A stretch of 25,910 nt of DNA, from assembly GCF_000003605.2 (NCBI RefSeq), contig NW_003107588.1:405235-431144 (forward strand), given 5' to 3'. The notes beneath the pieces were generated by a model that saw only the letters and a list, made by a program, of their open reading frames with translations, did not search any database and was not told the DNA's origin. The position numbers and the translations under genes are program-made. Origin of the DNA: Saccoglossus kowalevskii. Lineage: Eukaryota; Hemichordata; Enteropneusta; Harrimaniidae. Positions 1-11,099 of this stretch are shown here, piece by piece; the first letter of the stretch is position 1; each line of letters begins with the position of its first letter.

Positions 1-375
1 GTGAAGCTCAATACATTTCATCCTATCACCTAACGTTAATTATGCCCCTTCCCAGAACCATATGGTGAGCATTGCAATTTCAAATTCCTCAACTCGTATG
101 ATTATGTCCCGCTGCGACGTAATTACATACATATAATAGCCAGGTTCACACATCTGAAATTTTCCAAATACATTACATAAAATGTGGAACTATATGAATA
201 ATAACGACAACGTACAGTGTCACTGTGATGATAATGAACGCACCATCATTTGTCGCCACCTAGGAGACTACTACGCCGCTGTGTGGTATGCGCAATCATA
301 AAAACTCTTCCAAGGTGATTTGCTCTTAGTAGTTACACTATAACGCCTAACTTTCTTTTTTAACCTTATTTTCAG

Positions 376-399
376 ACGGTTAAAATTTGTTGTCTAGAT
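376..399 (+). other. 5' untranslated part of lectin exon
   Basis: The sequence just before is a long pyrimidine-rich tract ending in TTTTCAG (AG at 374-375), a good splice acceptor. The 24 nt between it and the ATG at 400 would be 5' UTR. This puts transcription start in an upstream exon, either within 1-370 or before the window. I see no convincing TATA/initiator pair in 1-370. Confidence 0.5.
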
Positions 400-2411
400 A
401 TGAAGCTGAATTTCCGAGTGTCCCTTCTATTCGTTTTGAGCGTGTTCAGCATTGCTAGAGAATCGGTACGTATTTCATTTACTGGGTGCATATATCGTAG
501 TTGTTTTGTATTAGGAACAGAGATCATCAGTGATTATAGATAACAGAAGAAAAAACCTTCAGAAAACAATGTTATAATAATCCAATCAAATCATTGAGTT
601 CGTTCGACATGAGTGGGTATCACTTCCATCTCCTATGCCATTACGCAGTGTAGCTCTAATAATATTCATTACCGATCGAATAGCAAAATATTTCACATGT
701 AGTAACATACAACATAATCTATATTACTATACCTCGACATAAAAGGTCAATTTCACGTCACAACCCAGTATGCCGTTTCTAATACACATATATGCGGTCA
801 AGGTAATCTATGTGTATCAATCTACTTACCTTGTGTATTTAATTCAATGCAGATTAGATCTATTTACACAAAACAAACTATGATATGAATTATTTTATTC
901 AAATGCTTCTTGATTGTATAAATTTGTTGAAATATATAAAATGATTTTTTTCAACAAGAAAATAATTTATACCAACATAGACAAAATATACAATAGATAA
1001 CACCCTCAAGTTTCTATCAATTAACATATTTCTTCTTTCTTTCATAATTAGGATCTAAATTTATTTATTTTTACTCTCCACGTGACATTGTAATTGAGTC
1101 TATATATATTTACACCCAAATTACCCTGGGAAATTGAATGGGATGTGATGAAAAGTTATTATTTTTTAATCTAAAAAAAACATTTATTAACTCACAATTG
1201 TATGCTTCATTATTCTAACAGGGAGCGGTATTACCAGGTAAGGAATATTATCTAAGTCTAAATAACTGATGGGTTGAATTACATAAACAAATAATGTCAT
1301 TGAGAAATAGAAGAATATTTGACACACAATAGTAACAATGAGCTGAACATTGGACGATACTAGTTTATAAATAAACACATATTTGTATCACTCGCAGCTC
1401 AACTTCTAAAATGCGGACGGGGTTGGGCAAGACACTCAAAAGTATGATTCTAAAATAATCCACTAACTAAGCATACGTTTGTCATTTGTTTATGTTTGTA
1501 TGTATGTATCATTATGCGTACCTATATAGGATGTGTGTAATGTATCGGAAACAAACATTCCACACTAATAATTGAATTCTCATACAATATATCTGTAACT
1601 ATACCTTCCATTAGATTTATGCGATGGACACAATCTCTTCATGTTCTTCAAGGATAGAAAAGACTGGGTGTCTGCAAGAGATGATTGTATTCTTCGTGGA
1701 GGGCGCTTGGCTCTAATCAACAGTGCGGAGACTCACGATGCTATCAAAACACATATTAGAAACATTGACGAGCTATGGAATGCGGCAGGTGGGGGATACT
1801 GGTTTGGTCTCAACGACAGAGATAATGAAGGCACCTATGTATTTGAAGGTAGTGCGGGAGTTGAATTAACGTATCATGATGGGTGGTGTTCAGAAAAGGT
1901 TGGAAGAAGAATAGTGAATCAACCCAATAACAATACAGCGAAAAACCCTGACGGTCAGGACTGCGCACAACTGTGGTACGTTATTCCGTTCACAATCAAC
2001 GTTTTTAATCATTCGGAAAGTCTATTAATAAAACAACGCAACAGAATGTTACGGCGTTTGATTAACAAACAGTATAATATTAATTATCCAGCACAACTGA
2101 TTGAATTAAAAACGAATATTTATTAATTCACAGGAGAAACAACAAGAAAAAGCCAAAGTATGATTTTGACGATGCATACTGTGACAATCGCAAGGGTTAC
2201 ATATGTGAAATTGTAAACAGTCAAGGTAAATATACGCGCATGTAGAATACACACATAGTCCATTTTTCATATATATATATATATATATAATGTATTCTGT
2301 TCGGTTCAGAGGTTTCTTATCACCGAAAATACACCCAAACATGTGTAGTAATTAGGTGACATAGCAATGTTTTACTTATTTATAATTGCAGATAGTGGAT
2401 ATTTATCTTGA
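400..2411 (+). CDS. Secreted single-domain C-type lectin, 5 coding exons (184 aa)
   Basis: Coding exons are 400-465, 1222-1237, 1615-1975, 2134-2225 and 2392-2411. They total 555 nt, which is 184 codons plus TGA, and all introns are GT...AG with phases 0, 1, 2 and 1. Residues 1-19 form a signal peptide (hydrophobic LLFVLSVF, cleavage likely after SIA), so the product is secreted. The rest is one C-type lectin domain: W45 and C52 at the start of the fold, WFGLND at 90-95, QPN at 130-132, D143-C144, FDDAYC at 159-164 and GYIC at 169-172. C52/C172 and C144/C164 match the two conserved disulphides of the family; C30 and C119 are extra. EPN or QPD followed by WND form the calcium and sugar site in known C-type lectins. 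Here the pair reads QPN and FDD, so sugar preference is uncertain. An acceptor at 374-375 after a pyrimidine tract implies an untranslated first exon upstream. A possible ATTAAA poly(A) signal lies at 2502-2507. Residues Cys, Trp and Gly in register across the joins make the model strong. Confidence 0.88.
1222..1237 (+). CDS. 16-nt microexon of the C-type lectin
   Basis: This 16-nt block is flanked by TTCTAACAG and a consensus donor CAG|GTAAGG. It encodes GAVLP plus the first base of an aspartate codon. Joining exon 1 (ends phase 0) directly to the exon at 1615 puts the lectin domain out of frame, with an early stop. Inserting these 16 nt restores the frame and gives a plausible linker between signal peptide and domain. 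No transcript evidence is available, but no other acceptor/donor pair I checked between 466 and 1614 gave the needed phase change. Confidence 0.7.
2269..2289. repeat. (AT)n microsatellite in lectin intron 4
   Basis: About ten AT dinucleotides lie between the donor at 2226 and the acceptor at 2390-2391. This is a simple repeat with no other signal. Confidence 0.9.
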
Positions 2412-4691
2412 GAAATTCAATTTACTAATAATACGATTATTGCTACTTTAGTATACCTTTATTTCCCATCACAACATACGCGTGACTTGGAAAATATCAA
2501 AATTAAATATTTAATTGAAACGAAACTTCGTATACAAATCATTTACTCGATATTTGAAAAACATAAGTAAATTTAACTATTATAAGAGCGCCCTTGTAAA
2601 TGTTTGTTTTCACCCAATCAAGAAAAAATGCTTTCTTAATTACAGCTATATATTAAATCTAAAGAACAACTGGAAAATGTGAAATTTTGGGTTTATCGTA
2701 GTACTCAGATTCTACCTTTGTATTTTATATTATCTACATTATCTACATTCAATACTATACTTTGTGACACTTTCAACAAGAAAGATGAATTCGTTATTGT
2801 TTTATGCCATTGCAATCATATTTTTGCAGCGTCATTGAAATACTTCGAAACGCCGTATTATAGAAATTATACAAATAATTGGTCGTGGATATGCTGGGCA
2901 TTTTCATCCTCATTTGTTTTGATACTATTTCCAGATTGCGGAAGTGGTAACCTAGGCTAATCACGTGACATGGTATTGTTTGCAAGAACGTATCGTTAAC
3001 ATATGTAGTATTGAACGTTATTTGACAACGAATCCACTATCACTGGAATGTAACGTGTACTTGGACACATATATCAAGAAGAATACATGCATATTCATAG
3101 ATCTAGTAGCTGTACATTGTTTATTTTGATTACACACTAAGTATTAAATTGGCAATGCAAATGACTCGAGTGAGATTTTTCCTATGTAGTGTTAAATATT
3201 GCTTTACGCACCATGTTCAAAATGCAATCGTGACAATATTTCATTCGCCGTACGCTAAAACCAACAATTTATTTAATATATAATGATACTAAAGGTTTGA
3301 AAAAGCAATCAAACAAAATGTGTTCGGAGTAGATTGTGCGTTCGTCAGTTTTCGAATCGTACACTGCCTCACATATGGCGTTTTGAGTTATTCATTATTG
3401 TTAATATGACACATTTGTGTATTTATTGTATCGAAAGCTCCATGTAACACACTTTGTTTGTTTGCATTATGCTTTTAATATGTTGAATGATGACTGACGG
3501 ATTCTATCCGATTTAAAATAATGCCAATTAAATCATCAAAAGTCTCTAGTGTATTATGTGGTATCAAGCTAATGATTGGTAGTTTCTGTGTTCAAAAACT
3601 GGATGAGTGTGTCGCAGACTCAATTGAGAGGCCAATATCACTAGTCGGGATTCATTCATGTATAGATGCGTCTTTGGTATGTGTTTGACTACGTTGACGC
3701 TTGAATTGCCACATTGTAATACTAGTATATACAAATATTTACACTTCCCTGTCGCGCAATTATCAATACGGAACCTGTGGCTAATTACACTTTATGTAAC
3801 GCAATAAGGACAATAACAGTTTCACTCAGTTTCGCGAATCCTCTCCTGGGACACGCATACATAACACTTCCGTATATCTGTCACACTGATCTTTGGTAAC
3901 GTGTTGAAGTCGGAAAGAATTGCCACCTGATGTATTGGGGGTATACGAACATTTCCGACGTTAAATATGTCTGCTTTTTGTAACTAGCCCTCAAACATGT
4001 TATAATTGTATTATAAGAATTTATTGTTAATGCAATATTAAATTCATGTACACTAAAATATTATATATAGCCACAAACCTGACAAATATTACAGTTATTG
4101 TTTACTTTTATTTCATTTTAATAAATCAAAGAAAGATTTATTGTTATTTTTGCACTGGCTCTCAAATTGACATTTACTGGTTTGGATTTCAATAATATCC
4201 TCATTTAATCACAGTAAGCACTGACAAAAAATCCATATCTTTAATATTGTGAAAATAGTTTTAATAAGCTCGAACAACGTTTTTACCGAAGCGGCTTGCA
4301 TATGGTAAGCCCTAGTAAATATAGGGGCTCGTTCAATCAACTGCAATACAGGTAGTGCTTCGGTGTCTAATATTAACGAAAATACTACACCTTCTAGGGA
4401 AAATCAAGCATCTCACTCTTCAGATCTGTAGTTGTTCATCAATAAAAAAAGGGAGGGATCACATTTGATATATTTACACATTCTCGTTCGACATTGTCGT
4501 CAGAGGGCACCAATAAATGCAAAAATAAGCTTAAGTAAATAAATAATTTTGTCGGTTTACCACAACCGACCGTCACTGTGTTCTGTTGTAGTGTGAACTA
4601 CAAATACATCCACCAAATGATTTGCAGGAAACAGTACAAGATTATATGGACAACTAATTTACTAAAAGCACGGCTTTGTCATCTCTGGGTT

Positions 4692-4705
4692 GTTGCCATA
4701 GCAAT
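4692..4705. promoter_or_regulatory. RFX-type X-box-like motif
   Basis: GTTGCCATAGCAAT matches the RFX X-box pattern (GTNRCC, short spacer, RGYAAC) with one mismatch at the last base. RFX factors control ciliary genes in animals. No gene start is nearby, so function is unproven. Confidence 0.35.
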
Positions 4706-5803
4706 ACACTAAATACAATATGTATCTGTCTTCCTATGTTTAACGTCGAAATGTAACATAGTGTAAAAATCTGTTGCCATATTACCCAATCGTTATATAC
4801 TTTAGACATATCATCGATTCACAAAAAGATTGTTATTTGCTATACAAGGGTAACATTTATTTTGTTAAGAATTTTGTTATGTTTGTATCGACAACGGAAC
4901 GTGACCAATCATGACGAGATTGACGAACGTATATACAACTGACTCATTGATATAAAATAATAAATTCAGATCAATTTGTTAAACAGTTTATGATTTCAAT
5001 AATTGTCAAGTAATTCAAGATGACAACCAATCTATGAAATTGTCACTTGTTTAATGATTAACTAATGATTGTTAACCATTCAAGGCACTGGTTGATGCAG
5101 CTAACATGATAGACACTAAAATAATGCTAAAATAATGCTAATGATGTTACATAAAGCAATTTGAAAATGTTCATGTTTCAGCATTTTCTCTAAACTCTGT
5201 AATAATTTTTGAACATTATTCGCACCCCTGACTTATGTTATATTTGACATAATCAGATATGATAACAATCCACTGGCTAATGGCTTTTTTGTTTGCTTTT
5301 TTTATTGTAGTATTATTTGTTTGCATTGCAGAACAATGGCAATTTGTTTAGATTATTTATTTTGCTTTACTGTGACAACAGCGAACACCTCTTGTATTCC
5401 ATTGTTAAAGTTTCCAAATATATTTTCTGACATTGCAATGGTGATAAATGACGTTTATTCTACCACAATATAAATAACATTTCAATAAGTATATAAGCTA
5501 CCTTAAAGACCACGAGACACTGAATGCAGATTACAGTCACTTGAGGGGTGACCAGAACTACTGCTTTATCTCGGTTTTTCATCGCTATTCATTACTATAA
5601 TATTTCTAAAATTATAAAACTGGGCTGCAGTGAAAAAGACGCATCGATTTCAACAATGCTTAAAACAGATTAAACAATGTAGCATCATATGTAATTCAAG
5701 TTAGTGCAGCTATAATGCCATATACGTACTATGGGAATATGCTTAAATTATAGTAATTTCGTGATAGCGCATTGCAGTATATAAGACTACAATGCACGCA
5801 CGA

Positions 5804-5870
5804 CAGGATATAATGCATCCAGATGTGGTGTGGGAGCATTCCACGATATGCATTATAACAAAGAATCCTG
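5804..5870. repeat. Imperfect inverted repeat (hairpin)
   Basis: The left arm 5804-5818 reads CAGGATATAATGCAT. The right arm is split: ATGCATTAT at 5848-5856, then ATCCTG at 5865-5870 after an 8-nt interruption. The loop is about 29 nt. It could be a cruciform or the remnant of a small inverted-repeat element. Confidence 0.45.
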
Positions 5871-7190
5871 CATTACACTGCTGATCACACTAGCACATTA
5901 TAGGATATCATGCAACACGATATCATTATAGGAACCTTTCATAACTTTTATTATAGTAATAGTGATACAAAAACCAAGACAAATAATAAAAATAGTACTG
6001 ATCTATTTATTTGGATTTTCATTCCACAAGTGACTGTACAATTACATTACACTGATCATACCCAATTTTCATTTGAGCATTTCTGATATCAATCATACTT
6101 CGCTAATCTGTTTTGCATGGAAATTTGGTGACAAGGATGTTCCGCAAGGACAGTTGGCTCTTACCACCACTGAGGAACCTACGTGTTGAATCAATGTCAA
6201 CCACAAAGAGCGCCATCTGCGTTCACATGCACATCATTCCACGAATGCAAAGGTTTACAAATATAAATACGTATATTAAAATAACGCCCTCTAAGCTCAC
6301 TTATCACATATTTTAAAAATCAAAATACTTCGAGTACATTGCATTACACAATTGTAGCGTCATATTATTAAAACTATCAATCAATATAGCACATTGTGTT
6401 TGTATTACTATATACTACAAGTAACCTGTAGAATGCTGTGTGGGTAATATTTTTATATTGATTTTTGTTGCATTTGCAGCAAATAGTTACCAAACAATGA
6501 GAAATCTATAGGATTGAATATACCTCTCGGCTGTCTTCACATGCATAGTTCAAGCCTGTCTTACCGGTGCTTATACAAGGATTTAGTTACAGCACCTGGA
6601 CGGTCTGTGGTTACAGTTACATGGTCAGAGTAATCGCAAAATTTATATTACAATAGAAAATAATGAAAGACTGGTGAAACCGTGAGTGAAAGGATGTTTT
6701 GGGGGTATAGTCTACATTCTGTATGGAGTGGTAGGGTCGGGCATCACATAATTTGTTCATTTCCAACTCTTATGAAGTCACATAGAATTTCACTTAATTT
6801 ATTTTCGCTGAAACGTTTTCAGGCATTACATGTGAATCCGATTTACCCTGTGCTGCGTCTCAATAGAGTATGAGGTAAATGACATTTTCACTGGAATTTA
6901 TTTCAGGGAAAAAACGTTTTCGAAACATAGCAGAAATAAACAATATTTAGAAGTGCGATATTTTACCCTTGGGGTACATGAATATACTTGCCGAGTGAAA
7001 TGAAATTTAAACAACAGTAATGGCAGTCACTTATTTTGACTAAAACTAATTTGCATATCACCCATGCAATAATGTTTTCGGTATTTTCACGGTCAATATG
7101 CTAATGAACATGGTATTGGCGATCCGCTCCAAGAGGATTGCCCCTCAAATCATTTGTGTGTGTGATTTCCAGTGTTTTCACGTATTAGTT

Positions 7191-7903
7191 CTTCTGTGAT
7201 TTTTTTAGCTTGGCCGATTTCGCTCAAACATGGCAGGTAGGTCACACCTTCACCCTAGTTATTAGGAAAAATCTGCAAAAAAATGTTGGTCCATCGTTGC
7301 CATAGCAACAGTAAAAAAATATTTTTGGATAGCTTCGAGCTAAATGTATCTCCTACAAATTTAGGATACAACACCTCAGACATAGCTCATTGTACTCGGC
7401 TTGAGTGTGGGCACAATGATATTATTTGAATTTTTGATATCTTTTTTCATCAATGAGAAAGTTGACCCCAAATTTAGAGTAACTGTTCACCAGGTATGGC
7501 TTTTTAACTAACTCTTCTGTGATTTTTGTGGCTTGGCTGATTTTGTTCATACTTGACAGGTAGGTCGTACCATCACTAATTGGAAAAACAATCCTGACCC
7601 ACCACTACCATGGCAACAGCCCAAATCTGTTTTTTAAATACTTTCGTCCCAAATGTATTACCTCCTACAAGTCTTGTAATAGCAGTGTTCAAATGGTCAT
7701 GCCTTTTATTTTGGCTACGTTGCGCACTGGTAATATATCACCGGCGCCGACATTGTTACACTGTATCAATAGGGATTTCAGGGGGAAATTATACACATAT
7801 CATAGAGTGGTGTCATTAGTCAGATCTCTACTAGAGCAATACAATGCACTTTATTTGATGAAAATCAGAGTAACCGTTCTCGAGATATGGTACTTTGTAG
7901 ATT
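7191..7903. repeat. Diverged tandem repeat, two units offset about 322 bp
   Basis: Unit 1 (7191-7498) and unit 2 (7513-7903) begin with the same CTTCTGTGAT. They share, in order: a GCTTGGC-GATTT block, GGCAGGTAGGTC versus GACAGGTAGGTC, a GACC/GTCC...CCAT-GCAACAG block, CTCCTACAA, and an ending of GAGTAAC-GTTC followed by TATGG. Unit 2 is longer in its 3' half. No coding potential is conserved between the copies, so this is most likely a dispersed-repeat family inserted or duplicated in tandem. Confidence 0.65.
7296..7309. promoter_or_regulatory. Perfect RFX X-box palindrome inside the tandem repeat
   Basis: GTTGCCATAGCAAC is a canonical palindromic X-box with a 2-nt spacer. The equivalent place in the second repeat unit (about 7605-7617) keeps CCATGGCAAC only, a half site. 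The motif therefore belongs to the repeat, not to a neighbouring gene. Confidence 0.45.
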
Positions 7904-10650
7904 CAATCAGCATCTCTTAATTTTTGACAAAGGATGACACAACAAAGCACTAGTAGTAAAGACAACGGCACTATTTTGGATGAATAAGCACTAATTATTT
8001 AATTGGAGCTGAACTTAAACTGCCATATATTTCTCCTTTTTTATTGAATTTTCAACAAATGAACTTTATATCAATGTTTATCTAATATAGGGCAATATAT
8101 AGACCATCTATCACCATAGAAACGGGCCATATTCAAATTTCATTTTAAATCATCTGTCTGTCAATAAAGATAAACAAGTTTTACTTTCGTTAATGTTGCC
8201 TTCGTTTTTATTCTTATACAAATGCATTGAAAACGCCCTCATCGACCGGCTATGCGTTCTACCAAGCTTTGCCTATTTTTACGCTATAATAATACTTATG
8301 AAACAAAAAGCATTGACACGAATAAACAAATCTAAGATATAACATTATAGCATAATATACAGCTTATTTTTTGGCAACTTACTGGGAGCTGCCCGGAAAA
8401 TTTAAAAAATCTCTGTGCCTGATCGATCCATTTTTATGCCAAAATAACCAATGAATCATCTCAATTCTACAGCTCTGAATGCTCTAACATGTACAATTCG
8501 TTTTACTTTGCATTTACGCTGCATTTTCGACATGTTAAAAACAAAATAAACGCATTTTGCCGTATATAAAAGTGAAGTAGTGAAACATTCTCTTCTTATA
8601 TGAAAATGGAGTCCATGTAAACAAATTACCGGGTTGGAGGTACCACTTTTAAAATGGGCTTGTCGCACTCTTTAAATTGATGTCATACTCACTAAACTTA
8701 GATTTTTGTCTATTAAAATATATGTTTTTTTCAAATTATGAGTGATAGATATGCCAGAAAGTTGTAAGTCGATACGAAAATTGCCGTTTAACTTTTGTTT
8801 TTATTGCCGTTTCGGAAATTTTCGGCCGATTCTCATTTATCACCTCTCATTCTATAGCTGTCATCCCCTACTTGATTTCTGTGGCATTTTCAAAATCGTA
8901 CGGTCCATTCCAACGCGGGGAAAACGCAGCAAACTTCTCTGGATTTAGAACACCGGGTTAAATTTGGAGGTCACGCTCGCGTTCACGGCGCTTGCCAGGA
9001 TTTTCAAATGTTTCAATTTTATGGGTTGCAATTTTTAGAAAATGACCATAAGATATAGAGTAATAATTCATGGTAATTTTTTTTTTTTTTTTTTTTGATT
9101 TCAGTTTGGCTCACGTATTTTGTAGTTTTTGATGTCATTAACCAAGTGACTGAAATCCCTAATATTAGTTGTACACCACATGGAATACTACGATTGAGAG
9201 AACTTGATGTATGTTGAATGAGCTTTATCATAGACCATCAACATCAAAGTACCAGGAGGTTTCTGCTGGCGAAGTTGCAGCGTTACTTAGTTCCAAATAA
9301 AGATATCAACGCCAAATGAGCGACATTTTTACCGGAAATCAAGATTCATTCAATTCACGGCTAACAAGCAACATCGCAAGCGAAGTTGTAGTGTGCAGCT
9401 CATCAACGACCGCTGTCGACGAAAGTCACTCCGTCAGTGGAGTACCGCAGTTGTTACGGCACGTTTGCCAATGCACAATTCTGTGTAGGAACTTTTAACT
9501 TAATTTAAACTACGTATGACTGATTCGAAACATTCTATCGAGATCGGACGTTGCCCTATCGTGCCATCCCTTCACCATTGTATTCAAACGAACCATGTGG
9601 TGTGCAGTTACGTTCTCCTTCAAACCCGGGATTCAACCATTGGGGTCGTTTTAATTAAAAAAATCATCGCAAATCATGCAAATATAGCATTTTTAAACAA
9701 GTATACTAAAAAAGAAATGCTCAGCGATGCAAAAGAAGGATAGATATTACTTTTCAGTATACACATCTTTGTTTATACAATCCTTCACATATTCTACTCC
9801 CAATTATTCCTGCGTAAAAAGGAATATCCTCTTTCCATGTTGACATTCTGAGTAAAATCACGTGATAGCCTGCTACAATTGGCTGTTACATACTCTTTCG
9901 CCGGTCTGGAAAATGTGTTTAATTAGCTCTCATTCAAACGACAATGCATATTTCCCAGTGGGAGTTAACCAAGTTCGAATCTGCCATTAAAAAATAGGGG
10001 TGTTTTCAGCAAAAAACGAATAACCCTTGAGTGCACACAATACACTGAATTTCAGAACAAATCTTGCATTAGTTACAGCAGCAGAATACCACAGAAATAT
10101 CAGACGAAACATGAAAACACTATATATTGTATTTTGGCCTGAACCCTCTCTATTGCAATTCCAGGAATTACCCCATATGTGCAACCATTTTCCACCTTCG
10201 TATCACCCAACCCTGAAAACAAATTCTTAATACCATGCTGAAGCGTTTGGTAATCAGTCAATACTGTACGTTAAAACAAGTTTTAAATTTGGTGCATTAT
10301 ATAGACCATGCTAATCTGGTAATACATTTATGATTTGATATTCCCTTTCATTTATGAGTAAAGCGCTGGTATAATGTAAATTAGGATTTTCAAGTTATTA
10401 TAGTAGAATTGTCTATGTCCATCACCAATGCAATACAAGCAAATGAATTATGCAAGAAATATAATTTAGTTTTTATTCTGTTCAGATATTGTATTTATTA
10501 AATGTGCGTACTGTACACAAGAGATTACACAGTGTTTGAGGATGCACACGATGTTTATGACCGGACATAGTCACTCGGTACGCGTTCGTCTAAAAATAAC
10601 AATAATTCTAGAACATGCCCGAGTATCACTAATTACGTGTCACGCCAAGT
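7904..10650. other. Non-coding stretch
   Basis: I see no supportable gene. Short open stretches on both strands lack domains, splice structure or strong initiation context. A run of 20 T at 9077-9096 followed by GATTTCAG could be a pyrimidine tract and acceptor, or the complement of a retroposon poly(A) tail. No flanking exon or element supports either reading. Confidence 0.55.
9077..9096. repeat. Homopolymer T20 tract
   Basis: Twenty consecutive T residues lie here. The sequence to the left has no recognisable SINE or retrogene on the minus strand, so it is left as a simple repeat. Confidence 0.9.
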
Positions 10651-10653
10651 CAG

Positions 10654-10711
10654 CCAATATTAGTCAACGAAGAGCCGTTATATAGTACTCACAGTCAGTC
10701 AGCATTCAGTC
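10654..10711 (+). promoter_or_regulatory. Core promoter: CCAAT, TATA box, initiator
   Basis: CCAAT lies at 10654-10658, TATATAG at 10679-10685 and TCAGTC at 10706-10711. Taking the A of the second TCAGTC (10708) as +1 puts the TATA box at -29 and CCAAT near -54, the expected spacing for an animal RNA polymerase II promoter. An alternative initiator TCAGTC at 10695-10700 is too close to the TATA box. No downstream promoter element is obvious. Confidence 0.6.
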
Positions 10712-10791
10712 GGGAGCTATTATCATACTAATCGAAAAACATTTGGGACTGACAGACAGAACTATAGTGCTGTTCGACAGCGACAAACAGG

Positions 10792-10822
10792 ATGGTAATC
10801 GGTGTCCTTTGTTTAGACGGAG
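10792..10822 (+). CDS. Candidate first coding exon of an unidentified gene
   Basis: The ATG at 10792 has A at -3 and G at +4, a strong initiation context, and sits 84 nt after the predicted start site. It encodes MVIGVLCLDG plus one base before a possible donor GAG|GTAACT at 10823. Read without splicing, the frame continues to a TAA at 10914 (40 residues, no recognised domain). It is the only well-formed gene start upstream of the ATP-grasp segment on the same strand, so it may be its 5' end. No intermediate exon in the required phase was established. Confidence 0.4.
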
Positions 10823-10832
10823 GTAACTGGCG

Positions 10833-11070
10833 GTGTCAGATCAAGTCTCATTTTGGTATTGGATTCAGAAGAAGCATAATATATCCCCTGAGAACGTCAC
10901 TAGTTTACCATTAATTACATTGACGGCGGCTACAGAAGATAAACTGCATCGAAAACATTGCTGTGCTGAAATACATCAAACATGTATTACAGTCGTACTA
11001 GGGATATTACAAGACCAGGAATTATTAGAATAGACGAATTCTTACTCCACGTTATGGAGGTTGTGTTTCT
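10833..11070 (+). pseudogene. Possible broken coding segment after the promoter
   Basis: An open frame at 10833-11033 (67 codons from a GTG) is followed, in the +2 frame, by an open run from an ATG near 10982 reading TRDITRPGIIRIDEF. That run ends at a possible donor CTG|GTGAGA at about 11071. Two adjacent protein-like stretches in different frames could be one exon broken by a frameshift, or chance. There is no domain match I recognise. Confidence 0.2.
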
Positions 11071-11099
11071 GGTGAGATTAAATGAACATTATATTTCAA

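Larger units (their letters stand above)
2412..7190. other. Non-coding stretch downstream of the lectin
   Basis: This is AT-rich DNA with frequent stops in all frames. The few open stretches (for example 2679-2960 and 6113-6316 on the plus strand) have no domain signature, no strong start context and no splice partners I can support. It contains an X-box-like palindrome at 4692-4705 and an imperfect inverted repeat at 5804-5870, listed separately. No tRNA or rRNA gene was recognised. Confidence 0.6.

Noticed and set aside
1641-2126. Unspliced 161-residue reading of the lectin exon
   Set aside because: It runs through the donor at 1976 into intron sequence. Splicing to 2134 restores the conserved LWRNN...FDDAYC...GYICE end of the domain, so the unspliced tail is not real.
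2679-2960. 93-residue plus-strand open frame, hydrophobic start
   Set aside because: No domain, no splice partner, AT-rich composition like its surroundings; a chance open frame.
6206-6222. GCGCCATCTGCG as a second CTCF-like site
   Set aside because: Only part of the core matches and the key TGG/GGG positions are missing.
9960-9990. AAGTTCGAATCTGCC as a tRNA B-box
   Set aside because: No matching A-box, acceptor stem or cloverleaf could be built from the preceding 80 bases.
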